From Allium sativum (taxonomy: Eukaryota; Streptophyta; Magnoliopsida; Asparagales; Amaryllidaceae): a stretch of DNA of 64,000 nucleotides. The stretch lies in the NCBI GenBank assembly GCA_030737875.1, contig CM060915.1:628930786-628994785 (forward strand), in the 5' to 3' direction. A program made the position numbers and the translations under genes. The notes under the pieces are model-generated. The model did not search any database and had not been told where the DNA came from. It saw only the letters and a list, made by a program, of their open reading frames with translations. Below, one piece after another: positions 1-11,402 of this stretch (position 1 is its first letter; each line of letters begins with the position of its first letter).

Positions 1-161
1 GAAAAGCCTTTTAAATTCCATATATAGTAACGGTCTTCTTCTACAGAAGCTCATCTCGATTATTACCAATCGAATTCCATTCAATTCCTAATTTAATATA
101 TGTATTAAATTGGAAAACTTTACTTTAGAGAATTTCCAAATAAATCTTAATAAAAGATTTA
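1..161 (-). repeat. D-left LTR, fragment 1 (D-like, reverse)
   Basis: AT-rich sequence continuing the reverse-strand D-like LTR that resumes at 8721. Short runs around isolated AATTAAAT and GATTTA motifs resemble the reverse complement of the D LTR near 54000-54300. The assignment rests mainly on the ATTTA target duplication that joins 161 to 8721 across the inserted A element. No coding potential seen. Confidence 0.6.
157..161. repeat. Target-site duplication of A element
   Basis: ATTTA here is repeated at 8721-8725, directly outside the TG and CA ends of the element. Five base pairs is the usual length for Ty3/Gypsy integration. Confidence 0.9.
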
Positions 162-2139
162 TGTAACACCCCATGTCCATTAATATCACTCACAAAGGGA
201 ATGCATTAACTTCTATGGAGCTTTTTAAGTGAGTATAGAACAGAAACTTAACAACAAGATAGATATAAACAGTACTTGAAAAATTAAAAACTTTATTTCA
301 TTGCAGCGGAAAATACATATGTTTGATTACATCATCAAAACCAGAGCCAAGTACATAATATCCATCTTGACTAAATCAAAGTACATAAATTGAAAGACAT
401 AATCCCCAATACAAAATAGCCATAAATAAAAGAGCGGCTGAACTTTACTTCAGCGATCCAAGCAATCTTCTAAAAGAAAGAAGCACAGTTGTCCAAAATC
501 AAGCTCCACTGGTGCTAGTTCCAACCTAAGAACCTGGGGTGGAAAGGAAGAAAAGAGGAGGAAACAAAGGGGGTCAGACATAAAGTCTGGCGAGTGCGAT
601 AACTTTAACAATATAATCACCAAAGTAACTAGGCTAAGGCATAAGTTGGAAAGTCAGGAAATGACCATGAACCATTGAGTATGGCAGAGTAAACAAGGAA
701 ACCGGATGAACAACGATATCGTTAAAGCGCACCTAACCCATTGTAAGATAATTACTAAACTACACCAACACTATGAGATAATTGCTATACTGCACCACCA
801 CTAGTATACTGCACCACCATTAGTCACCCTAAGGTTGATCTTGCCTACTGAACATAAGTAATAATAATAATGGTAGTTTCGTGTACCCCTAGTTGCTGTC
901 ATAGGTGCCGCCTGCTCCTATCTCCACTGGTGGTACCCACTACCCTCCCCATTTTAATTACAATATTCATAATATGGTAGCTGTACTCCTAGCTGTTGTC
1001 GTAGGTGCCGCCTGCTCCTATCTCCACTAGTCGTACCCACTACCATCCCCATTCGATCGGCTCCCTAACTCGTAGATACCCGTGTTGGTCCCATAGTGGG
1101 GTGTATCACTCCCCAAAGTGGCAACCCAATACTACCAGAGATGCACGACTTATACCTACACGATGCAAACAACGTCTTACCTACCAGCCCAGGTCCACAC
1201 ACGCATATGAACCCGTTGGACTTGCGTTGCCACCGCTAACCCGGTTTGGCCTCTTACAGTCAAGCCCAGTATGCGTGTCCCGTCCTCGACTTGGGTCGAG
1301 CCCACAGAGATACTCATGGGTTACTGGTTGAAAAGGGCCCCCATTACTTGACACAAGCTATCCACCTAAGCTTGGTCCCCTCTAGTACATCCCAGTTAAC
1401 CCACTTCTTATTCATGTTCACTTACATGTTTCAATTTTGGTTAAGTATTTCTAATCGTATTTCAAATGCCACCCAAGGCACCCACTAGATTCCACATGCC
1501 ACACAAGGCACCCACTTAACCCCCTCATGTTCCACTACATGTTTATCTGGTTAAGTGTTTCTTAATTCATTAAGACCGTAACCTCATAAAGACCTCTCAC
1601 ATTAGACTGGCATTTGTGGCAGCTGGATTTGCCGAGCGGGTCCAGGCAGTCTTACACCACAAACGAGCCTAACCTCGTGTCTTTACAATTGTTACGTATT
1701 TAATTCATTCCTAAGACCTCTCACATAAGACTGACATTTGTGGCAGCTGGATTTGTCGGGCGGGTCCCGACAGTCTTACACCACAAAAGAGCCTAACCTC
1801 ATTTCTTAGACGATTAATTACTCCTAATTAATCATTCCCAATTTGAATTACTTTCCTTATTCAAATTATTAATCAATTCCAAATTTAACGATGTCCATAA
1901 TTGACTCAATTATGTCCATCCATTTATGGTATGTAAAATCATACCAATTTTCATCACAAATTTATTTTATGTCTTTTAAGGCGTTTATGCCAATTAAATC
2001 TTTTAATATTATCCCCTTTACCCCACGTTGTACGTTCGTCCGTTTAACGTAAAATATGCGTTAGACTCGAATAGTCTAACTCATGGAATAAAGAGAAAAC
2101 ATCATAACATACATGTAATTAAAACTAGATCTAAACATA

Positions 2140-2640
2140 GGGGTGAACTTGCATGTGTGAATGATGTTCTACATCTAAAACTTGCATAGGCCAAAGTTAC
2201 AACTTGCATAAAACTACATATGTCATAGACCCAAATCTAAAGGTGTGAACTTGTTGGGATAGTGGTCACAAACTTGCATAAATCATGTATGTCATAGATC
2301 TACATCTAAAGGTTTAATCTTGCATAGGCAGTAACCACAAACTTGCATAACATGATTCATATTCAAACACATGAATTCATATTAACTTGCATATGTGATT
2401 TATGCAACATAACAATAGTATAAACTTACATCTAAACATGTAAACCAGCATGTAGAATTTGGCATATAACTCACACATGTCATAGCCTAACTTTAGATCT
2501 AAAATAGGTGTCATAAAACATACAATGTTATACATATAATTTTCCCCAACATGCATATGATTCATGTCTTAACAAAAATCTAAACTTGCATACATACTTA
2601 TGATTTATCATATGAATCAACATACCCAAACTAGCATATG
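2140..2640. repeat. ACTTGCATA-rich diffuse repeat in A LTR (also 6790-7290)
   Basis: Many copies of ACTTGCAT(A/G) and CATCTAAA(A/G) recur at irregular 20-60 bp spacing. No regular period, so this is a degraded tandem array. It lies in the predicted intron. Confidence 0.6.
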
Positions 2641-3572
2641 AACAATATGGTGATTCGATTATACATAAGCCAATCATAAAATTACAACATAGATGATCAC
2701 AACTTTACAAGATAGCATCATAGAATTTACAACATAAACATCACAATTTTACTACATGAATAATAACATGCAGACAATAATTCACATCATATCCAAATAG
2801 TCCACATCATAACTCAATCCAATTAATTTGCTAATTATTTTATTAAAATTATCGAACTCATAATTCAAAGAAGGTCTTGAATTCTGAATTCTGAGTTCTG
2901 AAGTTGTAATAGCTTTCCCTTGAAGAAGATTCGTTGTTAAAGTTGAAAAGGATTGATTTAGACTAGCTTTCTTCCTCTCTAATTGGTGGCGGCTATGCTG
3001 TGTTGCTAGGTGACGGCATGGAGGCCATGAATCTAATTTCGTTTTGATTTTAGGGTTTGAGTCTAGAGGTGTTTTTATAGAGTTTAGGATTAATTTAGGC
3101 CATCCGATCAACCTAGAAGCAACCTGAACCATCCAACCAAGATAGGGTGACACCTCAGCCCTAATGACTCAGCACAGTGTATTAAATGTTCATTTTTTTT
3201 CTATAATTTACATATTTCTTATTTATGACAAATTCCATATGTAAATTATTCCCATTTTAATTATGCCATAACTATATTTTTAATTATGCTCACAATGGTA
3301 TACTAAATATACCATTTCATGAACCAATCTATGCCATGTAATTTTCATGTTTATCCTTCATATTTATATGTAAATTATAAATCTATTATTGTTAATTACA
3401 TATTCTCCCTTTTACCGTATACATTAATTACCCATATACAAATATCCATTTATACATGCATAAATCTTTCTTACCTTTAATTTGTCATAAAAGCCAATCA
3501 AAGAAGGCCACATAAAAAAACAATCATTGACAACCAAATATGCGCCACGTACGCCACATGATGCGTACACAT

Positions 3573-3573
3573 C

Positions 3574-3630
<57 letters not shown>
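3573..3630. repeat. TA/TG compound microsatellite
   Basis: A run of TA dinucleotides followed by about 16 TG dinucleotides. The sister LTR at 8223-8270 has CATA units, then shorter TA and TG runs, so the tract has changed length since insertion. It produces spurious Tyr-Ile and Cys-Val peptides. Confidence 0.9.
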
Positions 3631-3633
<3 letters not shown>

Positions 3634-3752
3634 TTTCTATATATATTTTTTCTTTTTATCTATCTTCCCAATTACCCATTTTCACACTAAACCACTTTTT
3701 GAACTGTGTTCACACTAAACCGTTTTTTAGCCATTCCCCTAAAACAAAAATA

Positions 3753-3820
3753 TGGCATTGGCGGGGATCCAGCTCTGTACCTCTTGTATGCAAGTCACAT
3801 GTTCCAACCAAATGAGCTAT
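3753..3820 (-). other. tRNA-like segment, decayed copy in A 3' LTR
   Basis: Same segment as 8394-8460, but the B box has changed to GAGCTGGATCCCCG, losing the TTCGA core. Confidence 0.5.
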
Positions 3821-4082
3821 TATTTCTTTTGCTTACAAACCTTAGAACAATGCTAAACATTTATTCTTTTATCATTCTCTTTTTTTTCATATTTTGCGGC
3901 AATATTTAATTTTAAGGATATCTTTTTCATACGGAGTCCAATTTACGCAAACTCGGACTTTATCTCAACCAGAATTCCCAGACGAACACAATGGCGCAAC
4001 CTGTTTCCCTTAATTCTCATATCTGAGATTAATTATTCTTTAATTTAGTTGATTCGATTATTCAAAAATTCAGGGTGTTACA

Positions 4083-4117
4083 TTCTCCCCTACTTAAAGG
4101 ATTTCGTCCTCGAAATC
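4083..4117 (-). promoter_or_regulatory. Polypurine tract and TTTCGAGGACGAAA box, A
   Basis: On the minus strand the sequence reads TTTCGAGGACGAAAT, then a short spacer, then AAGTAGGGGAGAA directly against the 3' LTR start. This is the plus-strand primer of reverse transcription. The same box and spacing occur in C, D and E. Confidence 0.85.
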
Positions 4118-4798
4118 TCTAAGTCAAGAAGAACGTATCCTACCATCCAAACAACCATCTACTCAACCATCAAACACAGGCATCCATTGTCCTTAAAAAG
4201 TTTCTAATGTTGTATGAACATATGCAAGAAGTGTGTGTATATGTTCCTTATCTAATGCAAAATCAGGCGGTCTACTGATTCAGTTGATCTCCTTAATGCA
4301 AACCATGATAGTGCCATGCGTCCATTATGCATGCGAAAGAATCCTATCGATACATTTTATCTCTACATGCGTGCACAACCATTCACCAAAATGCAACATC
4401 CATATGATGGTACAACCATTATACATCCATTACTTAAATATGTACACATAGTTATATGCAATATGCAATATGAAGTGACTGAGCCGATCTAGTGCCTAAA
4501 GTGTGTGTATATGCATCCACGAGCAACCACTAGCAAACACTTGCATCCACATGCATCCATCATACATAACATGTCTCAAACACATGTTTCAACCATAGGA
4601 CTACCCAACCTAAAGGTCAAAGGTACTAACGAGAGGACATACTAAAGATAAGATATATGGCCCTTGGGGTTATGCTTTCTAAAATAAGCTTTTTTCTTGA
4701 AAATACTTTCCTTAAAACATACTTTTGAAGGTACTTCTTCATAAAATTGTTTTTGAAAAACAACTTTTCAAAATTCATATCTGTTATGGTAACCTTCA

Positions 4799-4810
4799 GC
4801 TCTGATACCA
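4799..4810 (-). promoter_or_regulatory. Primer-binding site, tRNA-iMet, A
   Basis: TGGTATCAGAGC on the minus strand, two bases after the end of the 5' LTR. It is the standard complement of the 3' end of plant initiator tRNA-Met. Confidence 0.9.
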
Positions 4811-5221
4811 CGTGTAACACCCCATGTCCATTAATACTCACAAAGGGAATGCATTAACTTCTATGGAGCGTTTTAAGTGAGTATAGAACAGAAACTTAAC
4901 AACAAGATAGATATAAACAGTACTTGAAAAATTTAAAACTTTATTTCATTGTAGCGGAAAATACATATGTTTGATTACATCATCAAAACCAGAGCCAAGT
5001 ACATAATATCCATCTTGATTAAATCAAAGTACATAAATTGAAAGACATAATCCCCAATAAAAAATAGCCATAAATAAAAGAGCGGCTGAACTTTACTTCA
5101 GCGACCCAAGCAATCTTCTAAAAGCAAGAAGCACAGTTGTCCAAAATGAAGCTCCACTGGTGCTAGTTCCAACCTAAGAACCTGGGGGGAAAGGAAGAAA
5201 AGAGGAGGAAACAAAGGGGGT

Positions 5222-5236
5222 CAGACATAAAGTCTG
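5222..5236 (-). promoter_or_regulatory. Conserved CAGAC/GTCTG hairpin and branch motif, A (also 575-589)
   Basis: The minus strand reads CAGAC-TTTAT-GTCTG followed by ACCCCC, so the 3' arm contains CTGAC, a plant branch-site-like motif. A pyrimidine tract and CCCCCCAG|GTT acceptor follow, ending at 5182 (534 in the 3' LTR). The same arrangement occurs in every family of the window. Confidence 0.7.
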
Positions 5237-6237
5237 GCGAGTGCGATAACTTTAACAATATAATCACCAAAGTAACTAGGCTAAGGCATAAGTTGGAAAG
5301 TCAGGAAATGACCATGAACCATTGAGTATGGCAGAGTAAACAAGGAAACAGGATGAACAACGATATCGTTAAAGCGCACCTAACCCATTGTAAGATAATT
5401 ACTAAACTACACCAACACTATGAGATAATTGCTATACTGCACCACCACTAGTATACTGCACCACCATTAGTCAACCTAAGGTTGATCTTGCCTACTGAAC
5501 ATAAGTAATAATAATAATGGTAGTTTCGTGTACCCCTAGCTGCTGTCATAGGTGCCGCCTGCTCCTATCTCCACTAGTGGTACCCACTACCCTCCCCATT
5601 CTAATTACAATATTCATAATATGGTAGTTGTACTCCTAGCTGTTGTCGTAGGTGCCGCCTGCTCCTATCTCCACTAGTCGTACCCACTACCATCCCCATT
5701 CGATCGGCTCCCTAACTCGTAGATACCCGTGCTGGTCCCACAGTGGGGTGTATCACTCCCCAAAGTGGCAACCCAATACTAACAGAGATGCATGGCTTAT
5801 ACCTATACGATGCAACAACGTCTTACCTACCAGCCCGGGTCCACACACGCATATGAACCCATTGGACTTGCGTTGCCACCGCTAACCCGGTTTGGCCTCT
5901 TACAGTCAAGCCCAGTACGTGTGTCCCGTCCTCGACTTGGGTCGAGCCCACAGAGATACTCATGGGTTACTGGTTGAAACGGGCCCTAATTACTTGACAC
6001 AAGTTATCCACCTAAGCTTGGTCCACTCTAGTACATCCTAGTTAACCCACTTCTTATTCATTTTCACTTACATGTTTCAATTTTTGTTAAGTATTTCTAA
6101 TCGTATTTCAAATGCCACCCAAGGCACCCACTAGATTCCACATGCCACCCAAGGCACCCACTTAACCCCCTCATGTTCCACTACATGTTTATCTGGTCAA
6201 GTGTTTCTTAATTCATTAAGACCGTAACCTCATAAAG

Positions 6238-6451
6238 ACCTCTCACATTAGACTAGCATTTGTGGCAGCTGGATTTGCCAGGCGGGTCCGGGAAGTCTTA
6301 CACCACAAACGAGCCTAACCTCGTGTCTTTACAGTTGTTACGTATTTAATTTATGCATAAGACCTCTCACATAAGACTGACATTTGTGGCAGCTGGATTT
6401 GTCGAGCGGGTCTGGGCAGTCTTACACCACAAAAGAGCCTAACCTCGTGTC
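6238..6451 (-). repeat. Paired hairpin modules, A 5' LTR (also 1591-1800)
   Basis: Two successive modules of about 90 bp. Each has TTAGAC and TTTGTGG arms pairing with CCACAAA and CCTAA arms, around a conserved GC-rich loop GCCGGGCGGGTCCGGG (with variants). The same pair occurs once per LTR in B and E, with changes that keep pairing. They lie within the predicted intron. Confidence 0.75.
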
Positions 6452-7501
6452 TTAGACGATTAATTATTCCTAATTAATCATTCCCCAATTTCAATTACTT
6501 TCCCTATTCAAATTATCAATCAATTCCAAATTTAATGATGTCCATAATTGACTCAATTATGTCCATCCATTTATGGTATGTAAAATCATACCAATTTTCA
6601 TCACAAATTTATTTTATGTCTTTTAAGGCGTTTATGCCAATTAAATCTTTTAATATTATCCCCTTTACCCCACGTTGTACGTTCGTTCGTTTAACGTAAA
6701 ATATACATTAGACTCGAATAGTCTAACTCATGGAATAAAGAGAAAACATCACAACATACATGTAATTAAAACTAGATCTAAACATAGGGGTGAACTTGCA
6801 TGTGTGAATGATGTTCTACATCTAAAACTTGCATAGGCCAAAGTTACAACTTGCATAAAACTAAATATGTCATAGACCCAAATCTAAAGGTGTGAACTTG
6901 TTGGGATAATGGTCACAAACTTGTATAAATCATGTATGTCATAGATCTACATCTAAAGGTGTAATCTTGCATAGGCAGTAACCACAAACTTGCATAACAT
7001 GATTCATATTCAAACACATGTATTCATATAAACTTGCGTATGTGATTTATGCAACATAACAATAGTATAAACTTACATCTAAACATGTAAACCAGCATGT
7101 AGAATTTGGCATATAACTCACACATGTCATAGCCTAACTTTAGATCTAAAGTAGGTGTCATAAAGTATATAAGGTTATACATATAATTTTCCCCAACTTG
7201 CATATGATTCATGTCTTAATAAAAATCTAAACTTGCATACATACTTATGATTTATCATATGAATCAACATACCCAAACTAGCATATGAACAATATGGTGA
7301 TTTGATTATACATAAGCCAAACATAAAATTACAACATAGATGATCACAACTTTACAAGACAGCATCATAGAATTTACAACATAAACATCACAATTTTACT
7401 ACATGAATAATAACATGCGGACAATAATTCACATCATATCCAAATAGTCCACATCATACTCAATCCAATTAATTTGCTAATTATTTTATTAAAATTTTCG
7501 A

Positions 7502-7507
7502 ACTCAC
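7502..7507 (-). promoter_or_regulatory. Putative 5' splice donor, A
   Basis: Minus strand GAATT|GTGAGT, about 210 nt after the TATA box. The aligned site in the 3' LTR (2856-2861) reads ATGAGT. The position corresponds to donors in B, C, D and E. The implied intron runs to 5182 (2326 nt). Confidence 0.5.
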
Positions 7508-7638
7508 AATTCAGAGAAGGTCTTGAATTATGAATTCTGAGTTCTGAAGTTGTAATAGCTTTCCCTTGAAGAAGATTCGTTGTTAAAGTTGAAAAGGATT
7601 GATTTAGACTAGCTTTCTTCCTCTCTAATTGGTGGCGG

Positions 7639-7674
7639 CTATGCTGTGTTGCTAGGTGACGGCATGGAGGCCAT
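7639..7674 (-). other. Mini-ORF MASMPSPSNTA (also 2993-3028)
   Basis: First ATG downstream of the TATA box, in the strong plant context ATGGCCTCC; 11 codons plus stop. Identical in both A LTRs. E and the minus-strand solo B LTR also start their first small frame with MAS. It could act as an upstream ORF limiting translation of the leader; a coding role is not shown. Confidence 0.3.
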
Positions 7675-7716
7675 GAATCTAATTTTGTTTTGATTTTAGG
7701 GTTTGAGTCTGGAGGT

Positions 7717-7726
7717 GTTTTTATAC
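7717..7726 (-). promoter_or_regulatory. TATA box, A 5' LTR (with 3071-3080 in 3' LTR)
   Basis: Minus-strand GTATAAAAAC here and CTATAAAAAC at 3071-3080, about 1 kb into the LTR. Transcription would start near 7690, just before the mini-ORF. Comparable boxes occur at a similar depth in every LTR family of the window. Confidence 0.5.
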
Positions 7727-8393
7727 AGTTTAGGATTAATTTAGGTCATCCGATCAACCTAGAAGCAACCTGAACCGTCCAACCAAGATAGGGTGACACC
7801 TCAGCCCTAATGACTCAGCACAGTTTATTAAATGTTCATTATTTTCTATAATTTACATATTTCTTATTTATGACAAATTCCATATGTAAATTATTCCCAT
7901 TTTAATTGTGCCATAACTATATTTTTAATTATGCTCACAATTAATTGTATACTAAATATACCATTTCATGAACCAATCTATGTCATGTAATTTTCATGTT
8001 TATCCTTCATATTTATATGTAAATTATAAATCTATTATTGTTAATTACATATTCTCCCTTTTACCGTATACATTAATCACCCATATACAAATATCCATTT
8101 ATACATGCATAAATCTTTCTTACCTTTAATTTGTCATAAAAGCCAATCAAAGAAGGCCACATAAAAAAACAATCATTGACAACCAAAAATGCGCCACGTA
8201 CGCTACATGATGTGTACACGTCATACATACATACATACATACATATATATATATATGTGTGTGTGTGTGTGTATTTTCTATATATATTTTTTCTTTTTAT
8301 CTATCTTCCTAATTACCTATTTTCACACTAAACCACTTTTTGAACTGTGTTCACACTAAGCCATTTTTTAGCCATCCCCCTAAAACAAAAATA

Positions 8394-8460
8394 TGGCGTT
8401 GACGGGGATCGAACTCTGCACCTCTTGTATGCAAGTCACATGTTCCAACCAAATGAGCTA
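8394..8460 (-). other. tRNA-like segment (A and B box) in A 5' LTR
   Basis: The minus strand reads TAGCTCATTTGGTTGGAAC (A-box-like), then ACTTGCATACAAGAGG (anticodon-loop-like, TGC as in tRNA-Ala), then GAGTTCGATCCCCG (B-box-like) and CAACGCCA. Order and spacing match a tRNA, but the 5' acceptor strand is missing and the stems pair poorly. It is probably a decayed tRNA or SINE head captured in the LTR, not a working tRNA gene. The second copy is at 3753-3820 with a damaged B box. Confidence 0.55.
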
Positions 8461-8720
8461 CTATTTCTTTTGCTTACAAACCTTAGAACAATGCTAAACA
8501 TTTATTCTTTTCTCATTCTGTTTTTTGTTATGTTTTGCTGCAATATTTAATTTAAGGATATCTTTTTCATACGGAGTCCAATTTACACAAACTCAGACTC
8601 TCTCAACTAGAATTCCGAGACGAACACAATGGCGCAACCCGTTTCCCTTAATTCTCACATGTGAGATTAATTATTCTTTAATTTAGTTGATTCGATTATT
8701 CAAAAATTCAGGGTGTTACA

Positions 8721-9535
8721 ATTTATAATTTCCAAATGATATTTCCACTGTTAATTGGGTTAAAGAAAAAATGTCATCTAAAACGTCATTGACAATAAAC
8801 CCAAAAATCCAATTTATCTTATTTAATTCCAATTAAGTATCAATTAATTGGAAAGCTTCATTAAATCTTGGTTTGAAGATTTATTCTAGTTAATAACTAG
8901 TTCAATTCGATAAAAATGTATTTTATCTTTTCAAATATGGAATTTTTCATCCAAACTCTTTCCAAATCATTTATTATGATTTTACTTAATTTTTTCATAT
9001 TTTTAATAATTTTATTATCGCTCGTACAGTCGGTTTCCAATAACGGCCACCGAACTGCATACATAGTGACCTTTTCCAAATTTGATTTGGACACCATTCC
9101 AAAACCAACTGTTAGATTTCAAAACTCTTATACTCATTGGAAAGCTCTTTTCGATACGAACACAATGGTTCTGGTTTTAGAAGAATCCGACGGTTGGATC
9201 TTCCGTTACGCCAATTTGAAGTTAATGGTCGAAATTCGCGAACGGTCGCTGCGCGGCGCGTTCTATTCAGACCATTAAATCAATATATAATGTATATATT
9301 GTCGATTTCTATTTAAATCGCATTTATAAATATTTATAAATTCATTTTAAACGAATTTAACTTCATTTTCAATTTTTAATGCAAATTTGAATATTTTATA
9401 TCTTTATCATATTAAAATAATATTTCAAAATATTAAATTTTGAAATCACTTTTTTCGATATTTATTATCAAATAAATAAAATCGATCAATAAACTCGTTT
9501 GGGTTAAAAATGGCGTTTCTACTTAACTCGGCTTC
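8721..9535 (-). repeat. D-left LTR, fragment 2
   Basis: Reverse complement of the D LTR around 53200-54100. Shared landmarks include GCGCGGCGCGTTCTATTCAG (9253-9272), the GATCCGACGG-type block and a TGGGTTT motif region. The 120-codon plus-strand frame at 8916-9278 resembles a 67-codon frame in the D LTR (53433-53636), but both lie antisense to the LTR and differ in length, so I treat them as non-coding. It starts with ATTTA, the duplication made by the A element. Confidence 0.8.
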
Positions 9536-9910
9536 TGTAACACCCCGTATTTTCTATGAACATAAGAATGACAAATCATAGAATAATTAAATTGTAACAG
9601 AATAATTAAGGGAAACGGGTTACGCAATTGTGTTCATCTCAAAATTCTGCTTGGAATAGAGTCCAAGATTGCGTAAATTGGACTCTGTATGAAGAAGATA
9701 TGGCCTTCAGAAGTTTCAGTAAAAACCAGCCCGAAATTCAAAAATTAGATTTCAAAATTCAAAACAGACACCCGGGCAATTCAAAACAGACACCCAAAAT
9801 TCAAATCAAATTCGTGAGCTCTAACCTATTTAAACACCCCTAAACCTAGCTTTCTCTCCACACAATTTCATTCTACCTATATTTTGCCTCTATTCTAATT
9901 AAAAATAAAA

Positions 9911-9931
9911 ATGGTGTTGCTACTCTGCTAG
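9911..9931 (+). other. Mini-ORF MVLLLC, solo B LTR
   Basis: ATG...TAG of six codons, 80 nt after the TATA-like box. The other solo B LTR has MASLLC at the same place (28670-28690, minus) with a different stop codon. The C-terminal LLC and stop position are kept. Confidence 0.3.
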
Positions 9932-10081
9932 AATCAAAACTAGAACTAGTGCATCTTCTTCCAATCTGAATAGAGTTAAATGAGAACAACTATTTTCTTA
10001 TCTAATCGATTGTCTACGCCAATGGAGCGCTATTCAGTGTTAGAATACAGATCCCAGAAATCAAGATTTACCTTTTCAATC

Positions 10082-10087
10082 GTGAGT
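10082..10087 (+). promoter_or_regulatory. Putative 5' splice donor, B forward
   Basis: CAATC|GTGAGTACAG, aligned with CCAAG|GCAAGTGCAG in the reverse B copy (28568-28573). Paired acceptor at 12859 gives a 2778-nt intron. Confidence 0.5.
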
Positions 10088-10845
10088 ACAGTTATTTTCA
10101 GATATGAAATTTAATAATTATCTTGACATTTTTGTGAATCTGGATCTGAGGTTATGCATACTTTTCTGTGGATCTATCTTGATTGTGACTGTTCTGTATT
10201 TGTTCCCTCTTTTTTTCCTTTTTGTTTATAGCCAGGCTACCAGGAGCCTACGCCAAATCTCATAATAGATTAACGCACTAACGCTAAATTTTGGGACAAA
10301 TAATGGATAATGCATAATTGGACATGACTGATCTTTGACTGATTTGAGAAATGGACATATGTTGTAAATTAGATCTAGATCTGTGTATACTCTATAATTT
10401 GGAAGAAGAGGAATCATTGTATGATAACATGTGACTTGAAACTTACGGACATAACGCATGTTTAAAATTAAGATCTGATTTTGAGATGTTATAATTTAAA
10501 GATCTAGATTTTTGGGCATATTTTTATGTAATGATTCATGATTTGAAAAAAAGAATATATGACTTAGGCATAGAGACCCATATTATACTAGGATAACTAT
10601 CAATGTGAATACGCCTAAAAGTGGATTTTTGGATAATTGGCATTAAAGGCTATAACTTGGCATAATTCATAGAGTATATCATGATTTGGGGCTTTTTAGA
10701 GAATATTCTGTACTGTGCAAAGTTTAACCAAAAATTTGGGCATATGTTGTATTATGAATTATGACCATGATTTAGGCATGAAAGTTTAGGCTTAATTTAT
10801 GATTAGGCAAAATATGTAAATAGAATTTTGGAAATATATAATCTG

Positions 10846-11035
10846 CTAAATCTGTATAATTGCCTAATCTGCTAAAATTGTTATCTGCTAAATCTGTTGA
10901 ATTGCCTAATCTGTTAATCTGTTGAATCGCCTATTCTGCTAGATCTATAATCTGTTGAATTGCCTAATCGGCTAATTTGTTGAATCGCCTAATCTGCTAG
11001 ATCTGTTATCTCTTGAATTGCCTAATCTGTTGAAA
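10846..11035 (+). repeat. Tandem repeat, TCTGTTGAATTGCCTAA type
   Basis: Imperfect units of about 28-35 bp built from AATCTGCTAAATCTG and TTGAATTGCCTAATC. The reverse B copy has the matching array at about 27540-27790. Within the predicted intron. Confidence 0.7.
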
Positions 11036-11196
11036 GCTAAATAATTGTAATTTCGGTATGAAAATCCGTAGGCTCGATCTAAGTTTGAGTAAAAATATGG
11101 AAATTTGATTAGTCTGTTGTAACCAAGTTTAATCTGATAAATGTACATAATTAGTCTGATATCTGTATAATCTGTATTGGAATAAATTGGCTATGA

Positions 11197-11402
11197 CTCG
11201 AGGTTAGACTCCGTTTGCGGTAGAAGCCTGCCCGAAACCAGCCGACTTAACCAGCAACCACAAACTGTCAGTCTAATATAAGAGGTCGTGGGCATAACTA
11301 AAATATGCTTAGACACGAGGTTAGGTCTGGCTTGTGGCAGAAGTCTTCCCGGAACCGCTCGGCACATCCAGCGGCCACAAGCTACCGACCTAATGTGAGA
11401 GT
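11197..11402 (+). repeat. Paired hairpin modules, B forward
   Basis: First module: GGTTAGACT and GTTTG arms facing CAAAC and AGTCTAAT arms. Second: GGTTAGG and CTTGTGG arms facing CCACAAG and CCTAAT. Loops contain the conserved CCCGGAACCGCTCGG-type sequence, the reverse complement of the loop in A. Confidence 0.75.

Larger units (their letters stand above)
162..4082 (-). repeat. Family A 3' LTR
   Basis: Read on the minus strand it starts at 4082 (TGTAACACCCTGAATT) and ends at 162. In order it holds: upstream region with a tRNA-like segment (3753-3820), TATA box (3071-3080), mini-ORF (2993-3028), mutated splice donor (2856-2861), a region rich in the ACTTGCATA motif (about 2140-2640), two hairpin modules (1591-1800), the conserved branch-site hairpin (575-589) and a putative acceptor (534-535). 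A TA/TG microsatellite is at about 3573-3630. Open frames here differ between the two LTRs and look fortuitous. Confidence 0.93.
4083..4812 (-). other. Family A internal domain, non-coding
   Basis: Only 730 bp between the LTRs. Both ends resemble the corresponding ends of the E internal domain (40752-42582), for example the stretch after the purine tract beginning TCTAAGTCAAGAAGAACG on the plus strand. The middle 1.1 kb present in E is missing. Short frames on the minus strand (for example 4626-4841, which runs into the LTR) match no gag or pol domain I recognise. Confidence 0.85.
162..8720 (-). mobile_element. Complete non-autonomous LTR retrotransposon, family A
   Basis: Two LTRs of about 3.9 kb (162-4082 and 4813-8720) flank only 730 bp. 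Both LTRs run TGTAACACCC to GGGTGTTACA when read on either strand. The 5-bp target duplication ATTTA is present at 157-161 and 8721-8725. Orientation is minus: the tRNA-Met primer site lies next to the right LTR and the purine tract next to the left one. No gag or pol is present, so movement would need proteins supplied in trans. The LTRs differ by roughly 2-3 percent by eye plus indels, so the insertion is not very recent. It is inserted into the D-left LTR. Confidence 0.95.
4813..8720 (-). repeat. Family A 5' LTR
   Basis: Counterpart of 162-4082. Better preserved in two informative places: the splice donor is intact (GTGAGT at 7502-7507; ATGAGT in the other copy) and the tRNA-like segment keeps a proper B box. 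The microsatellite (about 8223-8270) is shorter and begins with CATA repeats. Confidence 0.93.

Noticed and set aside
8394..8460. Functional tRNA-Ala gene
   Set aside because: Acceptor 5' strand absent and arms mispaired.
8916..9278. Possible membrane protein, 120 codons
   Set aside because: Hydrophobic run comes from T-rich LTR sequence; the homologous D region has a different, shorter frame.
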